Positions 1-9,770 of a stretch of 64,000 bases of DNA are shown here, in pieces. Source of the stretch: Planctomycetaceae bacterium (lineage in GTDB: Bacteria; Planctomycetota; Phycisphaerae; Sedimentisphaerales; Anaerohalosphaeraceae). A program made the position numbers and the translations under genes. Every line of letters starts with the position of its first letter. Positions within the stretch are counted from its first letter, which is position 1. The notes beneath the pieces were generated by a model that was given only the letters and a program-made list of their open reading frames with translations, did not search any database and was not told where the DNA came from. Location: NCBI GenBank assembly GCA_021372945.1, contig JAJFTK010000071.1:1-64000 (forward strand). Direction: 5' to 3'.

Positions 1-1
1 C

Positions 2-1591
2 ATCAACGCCGTCGCCGAGAACGTCTCCGGCGGAGACGTTGAGCTTCCTGCTGAATCCGACTTGGTCGCAACGGGACTGCCTTTTGGTTTGGCCACAGCG
101 AACCCGCTGGTCGGCGCCATGTTCCCCACCTATAATGGCTCTCCGGCAAAAACCGACGTCTATATCGATGATATTTACTGGGATGGCGATGAAGGGATAA
201 CCCTCTTCACCAAGAAGGCCCGCAACCCCATTCCTGAAAATCGGTCTGCCCTGGTGGCGATCGAGCAAATCCTTTCGTGGGAGGCCCCGGATGATCCCAA
301 CGTGATCCATGTTTCCGGGTACGATGTGTATCTGGATCCTAATGAAGTCAATGTCACCAATGGTCTTGCCGAAGTGCGAAGGAGCACAAACCAGCCCGGC
401 ACAAGCTTTGATCCGGTGCTGCTCAATGAGCGTCAATATTTCTGGCGCGTCGATTCTCACATTGAGTTGAATGATGCCAATCACACGCAGCGTGTGGAGC
501 CCGGCAAAGTATGGACCTTTACGACGGTTCCCATGACGCCGGTCATTTTGACGCAGCCTGTTAACCAGGTTCGCGGCGTTAAGAACGGCAAACCCGATGC
601 GGTGTTTACGGTGGAGGCCGCTAATGCCGCGTCTTATCAATGGAAGAAGAATGGCAATCCATTGATCGATGGCGGCAACGTCAGCGGAGCGTTGACGGCA
701 ACCCTGACCATCACCAATGTTACGCTGGCGGATGAAGGGCAGTATAGCTGCCTGATCTCAAATGGTCCGGCGAATTCGGTTCTTTCTGATACAGTGTGGC
801 TTGAGTATGCCCGTCAAACCGGTCAGTGGGCGTTTGAACAGGATTTGACAGATTCCATTGGCGGTAATAACGGAACATTCTATGACCCCAATGTTTCGTC
901 AGGTACATTTGAAGCCGGGAAGGTCGGAAGTTACGCATTGGCCCTGGACGGAATCAACGATTTTGCAAAGATTCCGGTGACCGCCCTGCCTAAGGCCGGA
1001 ACGGAAGTGACGTTTGCCTTCTGGGCCTACAATAACACGCCGACAGTTTCATCATCGGCACTGTACGCCTGTACGCTCACATCGAGCAATCGCCTCCTCA
1101 ACGTGCACGTGCCTTACAGCAACGGCAGCGTGTACTTTGATGTCTCCAACTCCGACGCTTCCGGCTATGATCGCATTTCCGACGCTTCGGGCGTAACCGT
1201 CCCCGAATGGGTATTCTGGGCCTTTACCAAGGACGTTGAGAGCGGAACCATGCGCGTTTACAAAAATGGCGTGCTGCTGGACCAGGAAGGCAGCAAGCCT
1301 CTGCGATTGTACGGTGTCGAACAGTTCTTCGTCGGCGCTCAACTCGGCAGCGATTTGGCAACGATGAGCGTGTTCTTCAACGGGCTGATTGACGACCTGC
1401 GGATTTATAACTATTCCCTGGACGAAATTGAGGCGGCGTATTTGTACGCGGACTCCTCGGGTCAGCCCGTCTGCGTCTATCCGAATGACGCGGTGCTGCA
1501 GACGTATGACCGTAACGGTGACTGCCGCATTGGCGTTGAAGATATGGTTGATCTGGCTGCCAACTGGCTCTACGATCAGTTTATACCCTAG
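2..1591 (+). CDS. Multimodular secreted protein (FN3-like, Ig-like, LamG, dockerin-like), 5' end outside window
   Basis: The reading frame is open from base 2, so the gene starts upstream; a TTG at 62 is internal. The first ~65 codons match the end of the repeat module that is complete in the next gene (shared pattern around DDIYWDGDEG). Then come an FN3-like domain (about 230-530, ending YFWRVDS and a WTFTT strand), an Ig-like domain (about 535-800, with YQWKKNG and DEGQYSCLIS), a LamG/concanavalin-like domain (about 815-1455, with GLIDDLRIYN) and a single dockerin-like EF-hand (about 1470-1590, YDRNGDCRIGVEDM). No catalytic domain is visible. The following gene has the same architecture, so the two look like a tandem duplication. 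Glycan binding or surface assembly is an inference. Confidence 0.85.
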   Translation: MNAVAENVSGGDVELPAESDLVATGLPFGLATANPLVGAMFPTYNGSPAKTDVYIDDIYWDGDEGITLFTKKARNPIPENRSALVAIEQILSWEAPDDPNVIHVSGYDVYLDPNEVNVTNGLAEVRRSTNQPGTSFDPVLLNERQYFWRVDSHIELNDANHTQRVEPGKVWTFTTVPMTPVILTQPVNQVRGVKNGKPDAVFTVEAANAASYQWKKNGNPLIDGGNVSGALTATLTITNVTLADEGQYSCLISNGPANSVLSDTVWLEYARQTGQWAFEQDLTDSIGGNNGTFYDPNVSSGTFEAGKVGSYALALDGINDFAKIPVTALPKAGTEVTFAFWAYNNTPTVSSSALYACTLTSSNRLLNVHVPYSNGSVYFDVSNSDASGYDRISDASGVTVPEWVFWAFTKDVESGTMRVYKNGVLLDQEGSKPLRLYGVEQFFVGAQLGSDLATMSVFFNGLIDDLRIYNYSLDEIEAAYLYADSSGQPVCVYPNDAVLQTYDRNGDCRIGVEDMVDLAANWLYDQFIP

Positions 1592-1645
1592 CCGGTGATT
1601 CTGATATCCACACGAATGACAGATGAGAACAGAAAGGAAATAAAA

Positions 1646-3880
1646 ATGCGAAAAATAATCAATAGAGGATTCGGAATATTGGTGGTCGTGCTGGTGAGCG
1701 CGGCGGTTCGGGCCGAGCTGCAATCGATCGAGAATTTTGACACGAGAGCAGCAGGGAATATGCCTCACAATGCGGCCACGATCGGGGGCGGCGGCGTCTT
1801 GGCGACCAATACCACCGGGACATCAGGAAACGTTGTTGTGGAAACCAACAGCGGCAGTACCGTGATTCGCTTCATGACCACCACCGACGGAACGAACAGC
1901 CGCGGCTTTGGAGTGGCCGCGCTTGACAATACAATTGAGAACACTGAAAGCGGTCTTGCGTTTTTCCGGTTCGCGATTCGTGCCGAGGGCAATGCCGCCG
2001 ATACGTATTTGGGTATCCATGCGTTGGAAGGCGATACGCCGTTTAGCCCCGCGGGCAATGACCCCGAAAACTATCTTGTGGCCGGAATTCACCTGGTGAA
2101 CGGGACGGGTTCTGCTGTTAACGTGGTAAAAATGAATGATATCAACGCTATCCTGATGAGCGGGCTGACCCGCGGCACCTTCTACAATTGCTGGATCGAC
2201 GTGGACAACGCCGCCAATACGTATGATGTCTATATCAGCGAGGCAGCGGGCCCGGCGGGAGCGGCCACCCTGCCGACATCGGCGGATCTGATCGCCGATG
2301 ATTTGCCGTTTGACAACACGGCCGCGTACGGGACCAGTCCGCTGACCGGCGTCTTTTTTGACACGCCCCGACTTTCGTCCACGACGCGCAGCAGCACGCA
2401 ATCGGCCAGGACATTTATCGATGAGATATGGTGGGATGGTGATGCGGGGCTGGTGTTTGCCAGCAAGGGCGCCAGGAACCCTGTGCCGGTCTCGGGAAGT
2501 CAGCAGATGCCTCTGAATCAGGTCCTGTCGTGGGAAGCGCCGGACGATCCGAACGTGGCGCAGGTGCTTGGGTATGACGTTTACTTTGATCCCAACCAGA
2601 CTCTGGTCCAGAACAGCGATCCGGGGGTCGTGTGCAGCACGGGTCAATTGGGACTTTCGTATGGTCCGATACCTGACATGGCTTATGACACAACGTACTA
2701 TTGGCGCGTGAGGACGATGGTCAAGCTGGACGATCCCAACCAGACTGTACAGGAAGATGCGGGCAAAGTCTGGCATTTCAGCACGTTGTCTTCTTTCCCG
2801 ACGATCACGCTTCAGCCCGTCGATTTGATCGCCGAAGCGGGACAAACGGCTCAATTCACGGTTGCGGCCGACAGCATTCGGCCGGCGTCCTATCAATGGT
2901 ACAAATCAGCGGATCGCGCCAACAACACGGCCGCGGACGACACCGCCTTATCGGGCGCAACTGCGGCCATATTGACCATTTCGCCTGCGGAGGCCGCTGA
3001 TGAAGGATTCTATTACTGCCGCGTGTCCAACCCGTCGGCGACGGATTCCAATGCCGCGGCGCTGGCGGTTAAACGCGAAGTGGCACATTGGACGCTGAAC
3101 CAAAGCGATTATGACGCCATCAACGGTAAGTACGCCGATGTCGTCAATGATTATGACGCGACGGTTGCCCTGGCCGGGGCGGTTCCGGTGTTCGTGGACG
3201 GCATCGCCTCGCCGCAAACGAACGGGGCGGTCGCCTTCGATCCGAATACCTATGGCCTCATCGGTCCGCTGAACCCCTCCCAGTTCAGCAATCAGCTCAC
3301 GCTGAGCGCCTGGGTCAAATGGGACGGCACACCGCTGCCGGGGCCGGATACGAACGGCAATGTGATCCTGCAAAAAGGCGGAAGTTACACGACCGTGATG
3401 TGGACGTGGAAGATCCGCGACAATAATGCCACACATTGCGCTTCACGCTTTTATAATAACTTCGGAGTTTCGGCGGCAACGGCTCTTCTGATCGAAGCCA
3501 ACGTTTGGACGCACGTCTGCGCGACCTGGGACGGCGCGGCGGCACGGGTCTATATCGATGGCGAACTGGCCGCGACCGATACGTCCGGAACGCTTGGCAC
3601 CGATACGGCCGGGATGCTCCAGCTTGCCGGTGTGGACGATTTCAACGGAGAGCTCGACGATGTCCGCATTTTCAATACGGCGTACGACAATACGGCGATC
3701 GCACTGGAATTGTATAACCCGATCAGCGGCAAGGCTGCGTGCGTCAATCGGACCGATCCGATCCTGGTGCAATATGACTATAATGACAACTGCATCGTGG
3801 ATCTGGCCGATTTTGCCATGATGGCATCCCACTGGATGGATTGTTTCTCGGTGCCGGACTGCATCGAACGGCCCCTGTAA
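1646..3880 (+). CDS. Multimodular secreted protein with N-terminal repeat module, FN3-like, Ig-like, LamG and dockerin-like tail
   Basis: About 744 residues. ATG 1646 follows AGAAAGGAAATAAAA and opens a clear signal peptide (MRKIINRGFGILVVVLVSAA). Order of modules: a ~240-residue module of unknown function (1733-2458), FN3-like (about 2470-2790, YYWRVRT), Ig-like (about 2800-3075, with YQWYKSA and DEGFYYCRVS), LamG (about 3090-3715, with ELDDVRIFN) and a dockerin-like tail (YDYNDNCIVDLADF). It is a paralogue of the preceding gene, from which it is separated by only 54 bp. No active-site motif was recognised. By analogy with non-catalytic surface glycan-binding proteins it may bind or scaffold substrate, but that is inference. 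A hairpin directly after the stop suggests the transcription unit ends here. Confidence 0.88.
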   Translation: MRKIINRGFGILVVVLVSAAVRAELQSIENFDTRAAGNMPHNAATIGGGGVLATNTTGTSGNVVVETNSGSTVIRFMTTTDGTNSRGFGVAALDNTIENTESGLAFFRFAIRAEGNAADTYLGIHALEGDTPFSPAGNDPENYLVAGIHLVNGTGSAVNVVKMNDINAILMSGLTRGTFYNCWIDVDNAANTYDVYISEAAGPAGAATLPTSADLIADDLPFDNTAAYGTSPLTGVFFDTPRLSSTTRSSTQSARTFIDEIWWDGDAGLVFASKGARNPVPVSGSQQMPLNQVLSWEAPDDPNVAQVLGYDVYFDPNQTLVQNSDPGVVCSTGQLGLSYGPIPDMAYDTTYYWRVRTMVKLDDPNQTVQEDAGKVWHFSTLSSFPTITLQPVDLIAEAGQTAQFTVAADSIRPASYQWYKSADRANNTAADDTALSGATAAILTISPAEAADEGFYYCRVSNPSATDSNAAALAVKREVAHWTLNQSDYDAINGKYADVVNDYDATVALAGAVPVFVDGIASPQTNGAVAFDPNTYGLIGPLNPSQFSNQLTLSAWVKWDGTPLPGPDTNGNVILQKGGSYTTVMWTWKIRDNNATHCASRFYNNFGVSAATALLIEANVWTHVCATWDGAAARVYIDGELAATDTSGTLGTDTAGMLQLAGVDDFNGELDDVRIFNTAYDNTAIALELYNPISGKAACVNRTDPILVQYDYNDNCIVDLADFAMMASHWMDCFSVPDCIERPL
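1733..2458 (+). repeat. Unnamed ~240-residue module, complete copy in the second gene
   Basis: This coding stretch recurs at 5894-6606 in the beta-helix protein gene and, truncated, at 2-200. Shared landmarks by eye: an acidic start (ENFDTR / EDFEGR), N-I-E-N-x-E-x-G-x-x-F-F-R-F, Y-L-G-x-H, a GLxRGxxYNxWI strand, NxADTFDVY-like text, a G-V-x-F strand, and a closing DDIxWxGDxGL. It resembles a lectin-like beta-sandwich. I cannot assign it to a named family. Confidence 0.7.
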
Positions 3881-3893
3881 AAACAGATCAACA

Positions 3894-3924
3894 GCAGGGG
3901 AGAGCGCGTTTGGCTCTCCCCTGC
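3894..3924 (+). terminator. Hairpin after the second gene, likely transcription terminator
   Basis: A perfect 12-bp inverted repeat, GCAGGGGAGAGC and GCTCTCCCCTGC, encloses a 7-base loop. It begins 13 bases after the stop codon at 3880. The tail is GTGTCTTTG, only mildly T-rich, so this could be an intrinsic terminator of weak type or an mRNA-stabilising hairpin. Confidence 0.6.
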
Positions 3925-3996
3925 GTGTCTTTGAACTTGGTGAACATGACAGGCAAGACGATGCGAACGTCTTTGGCAGACGCCCCGGGGGTAAGA

Positions 3997-6900
3997 ATGA
4001 ATCGCGCAGTTTCTAGAGCATTGGTTTTTTTCCTGCTGGCTGCCCTGGGTGCGCCAACGCTTGCGGTGTATGGTGTCCAGAGCGCGCTGGCATACCTCGG
4101 TCCGGATGGCCGACTGGTGTACGGCACGTATGCCAATGAGAATGAAACCAATGCCGACAACAAGCTGCCGAACTTTTCGTTGTGCGGCTACATGGGCGGC
4201 GGCGCGGCCATTCCGGACGTGCCGACGGTTTTAACCATCCGGCCGCAGGAAGGCGATGATACCCAGGGAATCCAGGACGCGATCGATGCTGTATCCGGCC
4301 GCAGCCCCAATGCAAACGGTTTTCGCGGTGCTGTCCTTTTAAAGGCGGGGCGCTATCAAGTGGCCTCGACGCTGCACATCCGTGTCAGCGGCGTGGTCCT
4401 CCGCGGCGAAGGCCAGGATGCTCTGGGCACCATTCTGGAGGCGGTCACGCCGTCGGATTATGATGTCATCGTGCTCGGCAGCGGCAGCGGCAGCTACGGC
4501 GCGCAGAGCGGCACGACCCGCGCGATCACATCGGCCTATGTGCCCGGCGGCGCGGTCGGTTTCGATGTGTCCGATGCGAGCGGTTACGCGGCGGGCGACT
4601 GGATATCGGTCCAAAGGACGCCCAACCAGTTCTGGATCGATGATCTGGCGATGGGGCAGTGGGGCTGGACGCCCGGTGGGTATGTGACCGATCACGAGCG
4701 GTATGTGACGGCGGTCTTTGGCAATACGATCACTGTCGATGTGCCGCTGGTGGATATTTATCAGGACAAATACGGCGGCGGCCAGATCTTCAAACTGAAT
4801 TCCATCAGCCGGGTCAATAAATCCGGCGTTGAGAATCTGCGGGTTGAATCCTGCTATGCAAGCGCCACCGACGAGCTGCATCCGTGGGACGCGATCCGTG
4901 TGCAGTATGCGGAAAACTGCTGGGTTCGAAGCGTGACGGCGAAGTACTTTGCGTACTCATGTGTAAACCTGGGTTCGTACGCCCGGTATGTGACCGTTGA
5001 AGATTGCGCGTTCGTAGACCCCAAGTCGGTCATTACGGGCGGACGGCGTTATTCATTCAATATCGAAAGCACCGCCACACGCAACCTGTTTCAACGCTGC
5101 TATTCGCACGAGTCACGTCACGATTTCGTGCTGGGTTCCAGAACCCGCGGCCCCAATGCGTTTGTCGATTGCTATGCCGACCGCTCGCACGCCGATGCCG
5201 GCCCGCATCATCGCTGGTCCACCGGCTGCCTGTTCGATAACGTCTATTCCAGCAATTCCATCGATGTGGAAAACAGGGAATCCAGCGGCAGCGGCCACGG
5301 CTGGTCCGGCGCACAGATCGTCTTCTGGAACTGTCAAACGCCCAGCCAGGTGTGTGATGCTCCAAAAGGGGCGATGAACTTTGCCATCGGCTCCAAGGCT
5401 TCCAAACGTGAAGGGCACTGGGCCGCGGAAGAGCCGTTCGGCTGGTGGGAACATCAAAATGCGGATGTGTCGCCGCGGAGCCTGTACTTCCAGCAGCTCC
5501 AGGACCGATTGGGTCAGGCGGCTGTCGATAAAGTGACCATGCCCGCCCAGCGGGCCGGCAGCATCTGGAGCCAACTCCTTGCATGGGCCGGCAAGGGCGC
5601 CTTTCAGCCCAATCCGCTGCGAGACAATACTCCCAGGGACCGGCCGCTTGAGATCGGCTCGCCCGTTATTTTTGAAGTGCTTGCCGCCGCCGACTCGGCG
5701 ATCGTCAAATATGAATGGTACGAGATCAAGGGTTCCAGCTATGTTCCGATCGGCGAGAACAGCCCGCTTCTGGTCCTTCCGGCAGGACAGGAATCAGATT
5801 TGGGCCGCGTGTTTTTCTGCCGGGTCGTAACCAACAAAGGGCCTTCGTGGTCGCCGCCGGCGCGGATCATCAGCAACGCCGACGGGGGCCAATTGGCGGA
5901 GGATTTTGAAGGCCGCACGGAAGACGTAACCATTGACAATTTGAACGCTAATGGGGTTCTGGGAGGTGTTTGGGACACGGAAGGCGACAGCACCGGAAAT
6001 GTCAGTTCGCAATCCGTAGATGGGAGCATGACACTGCTGGTATCCGGTCACAGCAGCGGCACGCTGAATCGGGGCGCCGGAATAACCGGTTTGACCAACC
6101 CGATTGAAAACGCCGAAACGGGAGTTCTTTTTTTTCGATTTAAAGTGGGCGCCGCGGCAAAACCTCTGCGGAACTACCTTGGAATGCACCACTATTCGGG
6201 CAGCGCTTTTCTGAACGGTTCCACCTGCCAGGGCAGCGCGCTGACGGCGGGTTTTGGTATATCGGCCGATGCGTCCGGCACGGTGTTTGATATTGTGACA
6301 ACGGACCATGCCGTAACTCTAAAGACCGGCCTTGTACGCGGACAATGGTATAATGCCTGGATCGTCGCCAATAACGCGGCGGATACCTTTGACGTGTATG
6401 TGAACGCGGCGGCCGGACCGGGGACGGGTGTGGGATTACCTTTGGATTCGGATCGAATTACGCCGGCCGCAGGATGCGCTTTCGGCGTGGCAACAACATC
6501 GCCTCTTATAGGCGTGATGTTCCTGGTTCCACGGGCGCCGGGGGACACCCCGCTGGATGGAATGTGGGTCGATGACATCAACTGGAGCGGCGATGGAGGT
6601 TTGACCGGCGGCGAAAGCCTCCTTCCCGCTGCGCCCGGCAATTTAACGGCCGCTGCCGGCGAAGGCATGGTCCTGCTGGATTGGGATGACCATGCTGAAC
6701 CCGATCTTGCACAGTACGTGGTCTATCGCTCGACGACACAGGGCTCCGGTTACATGCGCATTGCCGAAGGGCTGTCCGAAAGCAGTTATGCCGATGCCGA
6801 CGGATTGGATTTGCAGACACGTTATTATTATCTTATACGTGTTGAAAACACAGCCGGTCACCTGTCGGGTTTCTCGAATGAAGTGTCCTGCATCCCGCAG

Positions 6901-7842
6901 GTAACGCCGCAGATTCCCACGGGTCTTCGCGCCGCCGGCGATGACGGCTCTGTCCGATTGCTCTGGGATAGCAATACCCAGCCGGACTTTGACTTTTTCA
7001 CGGTTTACCGCAGCCATCGTGCGGATTCAGATTTTGTTCTGATCGCGGAAGGCCTGACCAACAGCGAGTACGTGGATGAGACCGTGCAGAACAACAGGGC
7101 CTATTACTATGCTTTGACGGAGACCAATGACGAAGGCGTCGAGTCGGCTTTGTGCATGCCGGTTGAGGTCGTACCGCACTTGCCGTTGAATATCGCCTTG
7201 AATAAGCCGGCAACCGCCAGCAGCTACTATGGAACAGCGGTTCCCTCTTACGCGGTTGATGGGGCGATTTTGGATTATCCCTACATCTGGCATTCTGTTC
7301 AGGACGGCTCGGACCCTGAGCCGTGGATACGGATCGACCTGCAGGAAACATATTCCATTGATAAGATACGCATCTACAACAGGGCAAACTCCGGGACATA
7401 CAGCCGCAACCGTGATTTCGATTTGGATGTGCTGGATGACGGCGGAGCGCTGGTTTGGTCGAACTATGATGAGGCAACGGGCCAGGGCGAACGGATCAAT
7501 GAAGACAACTGGATGAACAGTCCGGCCATGATCGAATACGTTCTGCCGGAATCGATTGCGGGGCGGTATATCGTTCTAACCAAACGCAGCGGGCTGGCCG
7601 GCGCATCGGCCACCGCGAATATTGCTGAGTTTGAGGTGTATCGCAGCTTTGAATCGCCGTCCTCGGCGGACCTGGATGCCAGCGGCAGCGTTGACATTAT
7701 TGATTTCACCATACTGAGCCGACAATGGCTGTCCGGCGGAAACACGGTTCCCACCGCCGATATTGCCCCGGCCGGCGGCGATGGGTGGGTCGATTTGGCC
7801 GACCTGATCGTGCTGGCGGAACAGTGGCTGCAAACGGATTAA
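3997..7842 (+). CDS. Right-handed beta-helix lyase-like protein with FN3, F5/8C-type and dockerin-like modules
   Basis: About 1281 residues. ATG 3997 is preferred because a signal peptide (MNRAVSRALVFFLLAALGAP) starts there after GGGGGTAAGA; in-frame ATGs at 3946 and 3961 give cytosolic-looking leaders. Modules in order: parallel beta-helix (about 4060-5570), beginning with the GYMGGGAAIP motif and ending with GHGWSGAQIVFWN; Ig-like stretch (5600-5870); the repeat module (5894-6606); two FN3 domains (6625-7170); a discoidin/CBM32-like F5/8C domain (about 7185-7650, starting NIALNKPATASS); two dockerin-like EF-hands (DLDASGSVDIIDF, GGDGWVDLADL). The beta-helix is paralogous to the protein at 38542. 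It is probably a secreted polysaccharide lyase or hydrolase; the substrate is unknown. It is the first gene of the ten-gene run. Confidence 0.83.
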   Translation: MNRAVSRALVFFLLAALGAPTLAVYGVQSALAYLGPDGRLVYGTYANENETNADNKLPNFSLCGYMGGGAAIPDVPTVLTIRPQEGDDTQGIQDAIDAVSGRSPNANGFRGAVLLKAGRYQVASTLHIRVSGVVLRGEGQDALGTILEAVTPSDYDVIVLGSGSGSYGAQSGTTRAITSAYVPGGAVGFDVSDASGYAAGDWISVQRTPNQFWIDDLAMGQWGWTPGGYVTDHERYVTAVFGNTITVDVPLVDIYQDKYGGGQIFKLNSISRVNKSGVENLRVESCYASATDELHPWDAIRVQYAENCWVRSVTAKYFAYSCVNLGSYARYVTVEDCAFVDPKSVITGGRRYSFNIESTATRNLFQRCYSHESRHDFVLGSRTRGPNAFVDCYADRSHADAGPHHRWSTGCLFDNVYSSNSIDVENRESSGSGHGWSGAQIVFWNCQTPSQVCDAPKGAMNFAIGSKASKREGHWAAEEPFGWWEHQNADVSPRSLYFQQLQDRLGQAAVDKVTMPAQRAGSIWSQLLAWAGKGAFQPNPLRDNTPRDRPLEIGSPVIFEVLAAADSAIVKYEWYEIKGSSYVPIGENSPLLVLPAGQESDLGRVFFCRVVTNKGPSWSPPARIISNADGGQLAEDFEGRTEDVTIDNLNANGVLGGVWDTEGDSTGNVSSQSVDGSMTLLVSGHSSGTLNRGAGITGLTNPIENAETGVLFFRFKVGAAAKPLRNYLGMHHYSGSAFLNGSTCQGSALTAGFGISADASGTVFDIVTTDHAVTLKTGLVRGQWYNAWIVANNAADTFDVYVNAAAGPGTGVGLPLDSDRITPAAGCAFGVATTSPLIGVMFLVPRAPGDTPLDGMWVDDINWSGDGGLTGGESLLPAAPGNLTAAAGEGMVLLDWDDHAEPDLAQYVVYRSTTQGSGYMRIAEGLSESSYADADGLDLQTRYYYLIRVENTAGHLSGFSNEVSCIPQVTPQIPTGLRAAGDDGSVRLLWDSNTQPDFDFFTVYRSHRADSDFVLIAEGLTNSEYVDETVQNNRAYYYALTETNDEGVESALCMPVEVVPHLPLNIALNKPATASSYYGTAVPSYAVDGAILDYPYIWHSVQDGSDPEPWIRIDLQETYSIDKIRIYNRANSGTYSRNRDFDLDVLDDGGALVWSNYDEATGQGERINEDNWMNSPAMIEYVLPESIAGRYIVLTKRSGLAGASATANIAEFEVYRSFESPSSADLDASGSVDIIDFTILSRQWLSGGNTVPTADIAPAGGDGWVDLADLIVLAEQWLQTD
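5894..6606 (+). repeat. Second full copy of the unnamed ~240-residue module
   Basis: It encodes the same succession of landmarks as the copy at 1733-2458 (EDFEGR, NPIENAETGVLFFRFKVG, YLGMHHYSG, GLVRGQWYNAWI, DTFDVYVNAAAGP, DDINWSGDGGL). Here it sits between a beta-helix and FN3 domains rather than at a protein N-terminus, which shows that it is a mobile module. Confidence 0.7.
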
Positions 7843-7867
7843 GATTATCAAGGGAAAGGACATTCAC

Positions 7868-9757
7868 GTGAGCGGATCATGGCGGATGAAGGGATTCACT
7901 GCACTATTGCTGATTGCTTTGGCCGTCGCCAATGCGGCGGATATGACGGTGACTTCGCCGGACGAAAACATCAAAGTGGTCTTGAGCTTTGATGAGCAGG
8001 AGGGGACATTAACCTACAGCGTCGTCAGCAAGGGTCGCCAGGTTATTGCCGCAAGCCCCATCGGCATTCGGACGGACCGGGGAGATTTTCGCAGCGGAAT
8101 GCTGGTCGAACGTTCTCAGAAGGTGGTGGACGAAACCTACCGGCTGCCGCAGGGCAAGGTTTCGATTTACCGCAATCATGCCAATCAGGCCACGCTGCGG
8201 CTGGCAAAGGGCGAACAAGAGATCGACGTTCTGTTTCGCGTTTATAATGACGGCATCGCGTTCAGTTTTGCCATGGATGGTACCGGCCAGATCGCTATCC
8301 TCGAAGAAAGCAGCGAAATCTGCCTGGCCGGAGAGCGGTTTACGTATTGGGGCCAGGATCATCCGAATAATTACGGATATGAGTCGATGCTGGGCGAGAT
8401 CTCAGGCGAGCGCATGTCTATTCCCGTGCTGGCGCATTTGCAGGATAGCGGCCATTATGTGCTGATGGCGCAGGCGGCTGCCTACGGTACTTACATTCAG
8501 CCTCATTTTGTACGTTCCGGTTCCACGTTTCGCTACAGTTTCCCGATGGACCAGGCCGAGCTTGGCCCGGTGAAAACCAGCCTTCCATTTCAGTCGCCCT
8601 GGCGAATGGTCATTATCTCGCCGGATACGCCGGCCAGGATCGTCGAATCGTACATGGCAGAAAATCTCAATCCGCCGACCGAGCCGGTTTTTCTGAATCC
8701 TGACGGCAGCGTCAAAGACTGGGTTCGTTCCGGCAGGGTCATGTGGGACTTTATCGCCGGCGATAAGGATAAGCCCAAGATGTGGGTTGACCTTGTTTCG
8801 CAGATGGGATGGGAATACTACCTGGCCGACGCGGGATTCGAGCGCCAATGGGGCGGCCCCGAGGCGGTACGCCAAGCGACCGCTTATGCGGCCTCCAAAA
8901 ATGTCGGCATTATCGGCTGGGCGCATACGCGCGATTATGACACGCGGCAAAAGGCCATCGACAACATGAAACGCTACGCGGACATGGGTCTCAAGGGCGC
9001 CAAGATCGACTTCTTCGACCACGACACGTTATCCGATCCGCCCAACAAGGTGACCAACGATTACGAGGACACGCAGCGCAGCCTCCAGATGCGGGATTGG
9101 ATATTTGAGCAGGGCGTGGCCAACCGGTTCCTGTTGGAGTTTCACGGCTGCATGATACCGACGGGGGAACGCAGGCGGTATCCCAACCTGATGACCTGTG
9201 AGGCGGTTGGCGGCATGGAAAAGCGCACGCCCACGGTGACCAATGATTTGACGATTCCGTTTACGCGCAATGTCATGGGGCCGGTCAGCTACACGGTGAT
9301 CCGGTTTAGCAAGTCGCCCGGTTCGCACGCGTATCAATTGGCCATGCCGATCGTGTATGAGGCGGGCCTGATGATCTATGCCGAGCACGGTCAAACGCTG
9401 CTCGACTGGCCGGGCAGTGAAATACTTAAGACGATCCCATCGGCGTGGGATGAAATCAGGTTCATCGACGGCACCCCTTCGACATATATTATTCTTGCCC
9501 GCCGCAAGGGGCAGGACTGGTTTATCGGCGGCATGAGCGCGGCGGCACGAAAGGCCGATATCGCACTGGGTTTCCTGCCCGCCGGAAAAGATTATGATGC
9601 ACTCATTTTCAGCGATGAAACACACACGACGATGAAGAGGCAGACGCGTAAAGTCAACAGTACGACCAACCTGTCGCTGGATATGCAGGAGAACGGGGGT
9701 TTTGCCGTTCGATTAACACCCGTTCCGACGGCTCAAACATCGGCGGCAGGCAAATGA
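7868..9757 (+). CDS. Glycoside hydrolase family 97, retaining alpha-galactosidase-like
   Basis: 629 residues. GTG 7868 is preferred over ATG 7886 because GGGAAAGGA lies seven bases before it. A signal peptide is followed by the GH97 N-terminal beta-sandwich (about 7940-8750), the catalytic barrel (about 8750-9500) and a small C-terminal beta domain. The motif GAKIDFFDHD places Asp381 where retaining GH97 enzymes carry the nucleophile; the inverting SusB-type glucosidases use glutamates instead. Glu445 in LMTCEAVGG is a candidate acid/base. The likely reaction is release of terminal alpha-galactose, with alpha-glucosidase as the alternative. There is no dockerin-like tail, unlike most neighbours. 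It lies 25 bp after the beta-helix gene and 13 bp before the PL6 gene. Confidence 0.88.
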   Translation: MSGSWRMKGFTALLLIALAVANAADMTVTSPDENIKVVLSFDEQEGTLTYSVVSKGRQVIAASPIGIRTDRGDFRSGMLVERSQKVVDETYRLPQGKVSIYRNHANQATLRLAKGEQEIDVLFRVYNDGIAFSFAMDGTGQIAILEESSEICLAGERFTYWGQDHPNNYGYESMLGEISGERMSIPVLAHLQDSGHYVLMAQAAAYGTYIQPHFVRSGSTFRYSFPMDQAELGPVKTSLPFQSPWRMVIISPDTPARIVESYMAENLNPPTEPVFLNPDGSVKDWVRSGRVMWDFIAGDKDKPKMWVDLVSQMGWEYYLADAGFERQWGGPEAVRQATAYAASKNVGIIGWAHTRDYDTRQKAIDNMKRYADMGLKGAKIDFFDHDTLSDPPNKVTNDYEDTQRSLQMRDWIFEQGVANRFLLEFHGCMIPTGERRRYPNLMTCEAVGGMEKRTPTVTNDLTIPFTRNVMGPVSYTVIRFSKSPGSHAYQLAMPIVYEAGLMIYAEHGQTLLDWPGSEILKTIPSAWDEIRFIDGTPSTYIILARRKGQDWFIGGMSAAARKADIALGFLPAGKDYDALIFSDETHTTMKRQTRKVNSTTNLSLDMQENGGFAVRLTPVPTAQTSAAGK

Positions 9758-9770
9758 GGAGAATTCAACA

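Noticed and set aside
1823..2896. 357-codon minus-strand frame in the second gene
   Set aside because: It lies opposite a clear modular secreted protein and contains basic low-complexity text typical of shadows.
4481..4500. GGCAGCGGCAGCGGCAGC run as a microsatellite or regulatory repeat
   Set aside because: It encodes a short Gly-Ser stretch within the beta-helix protein and is ordinary coding low complexity.
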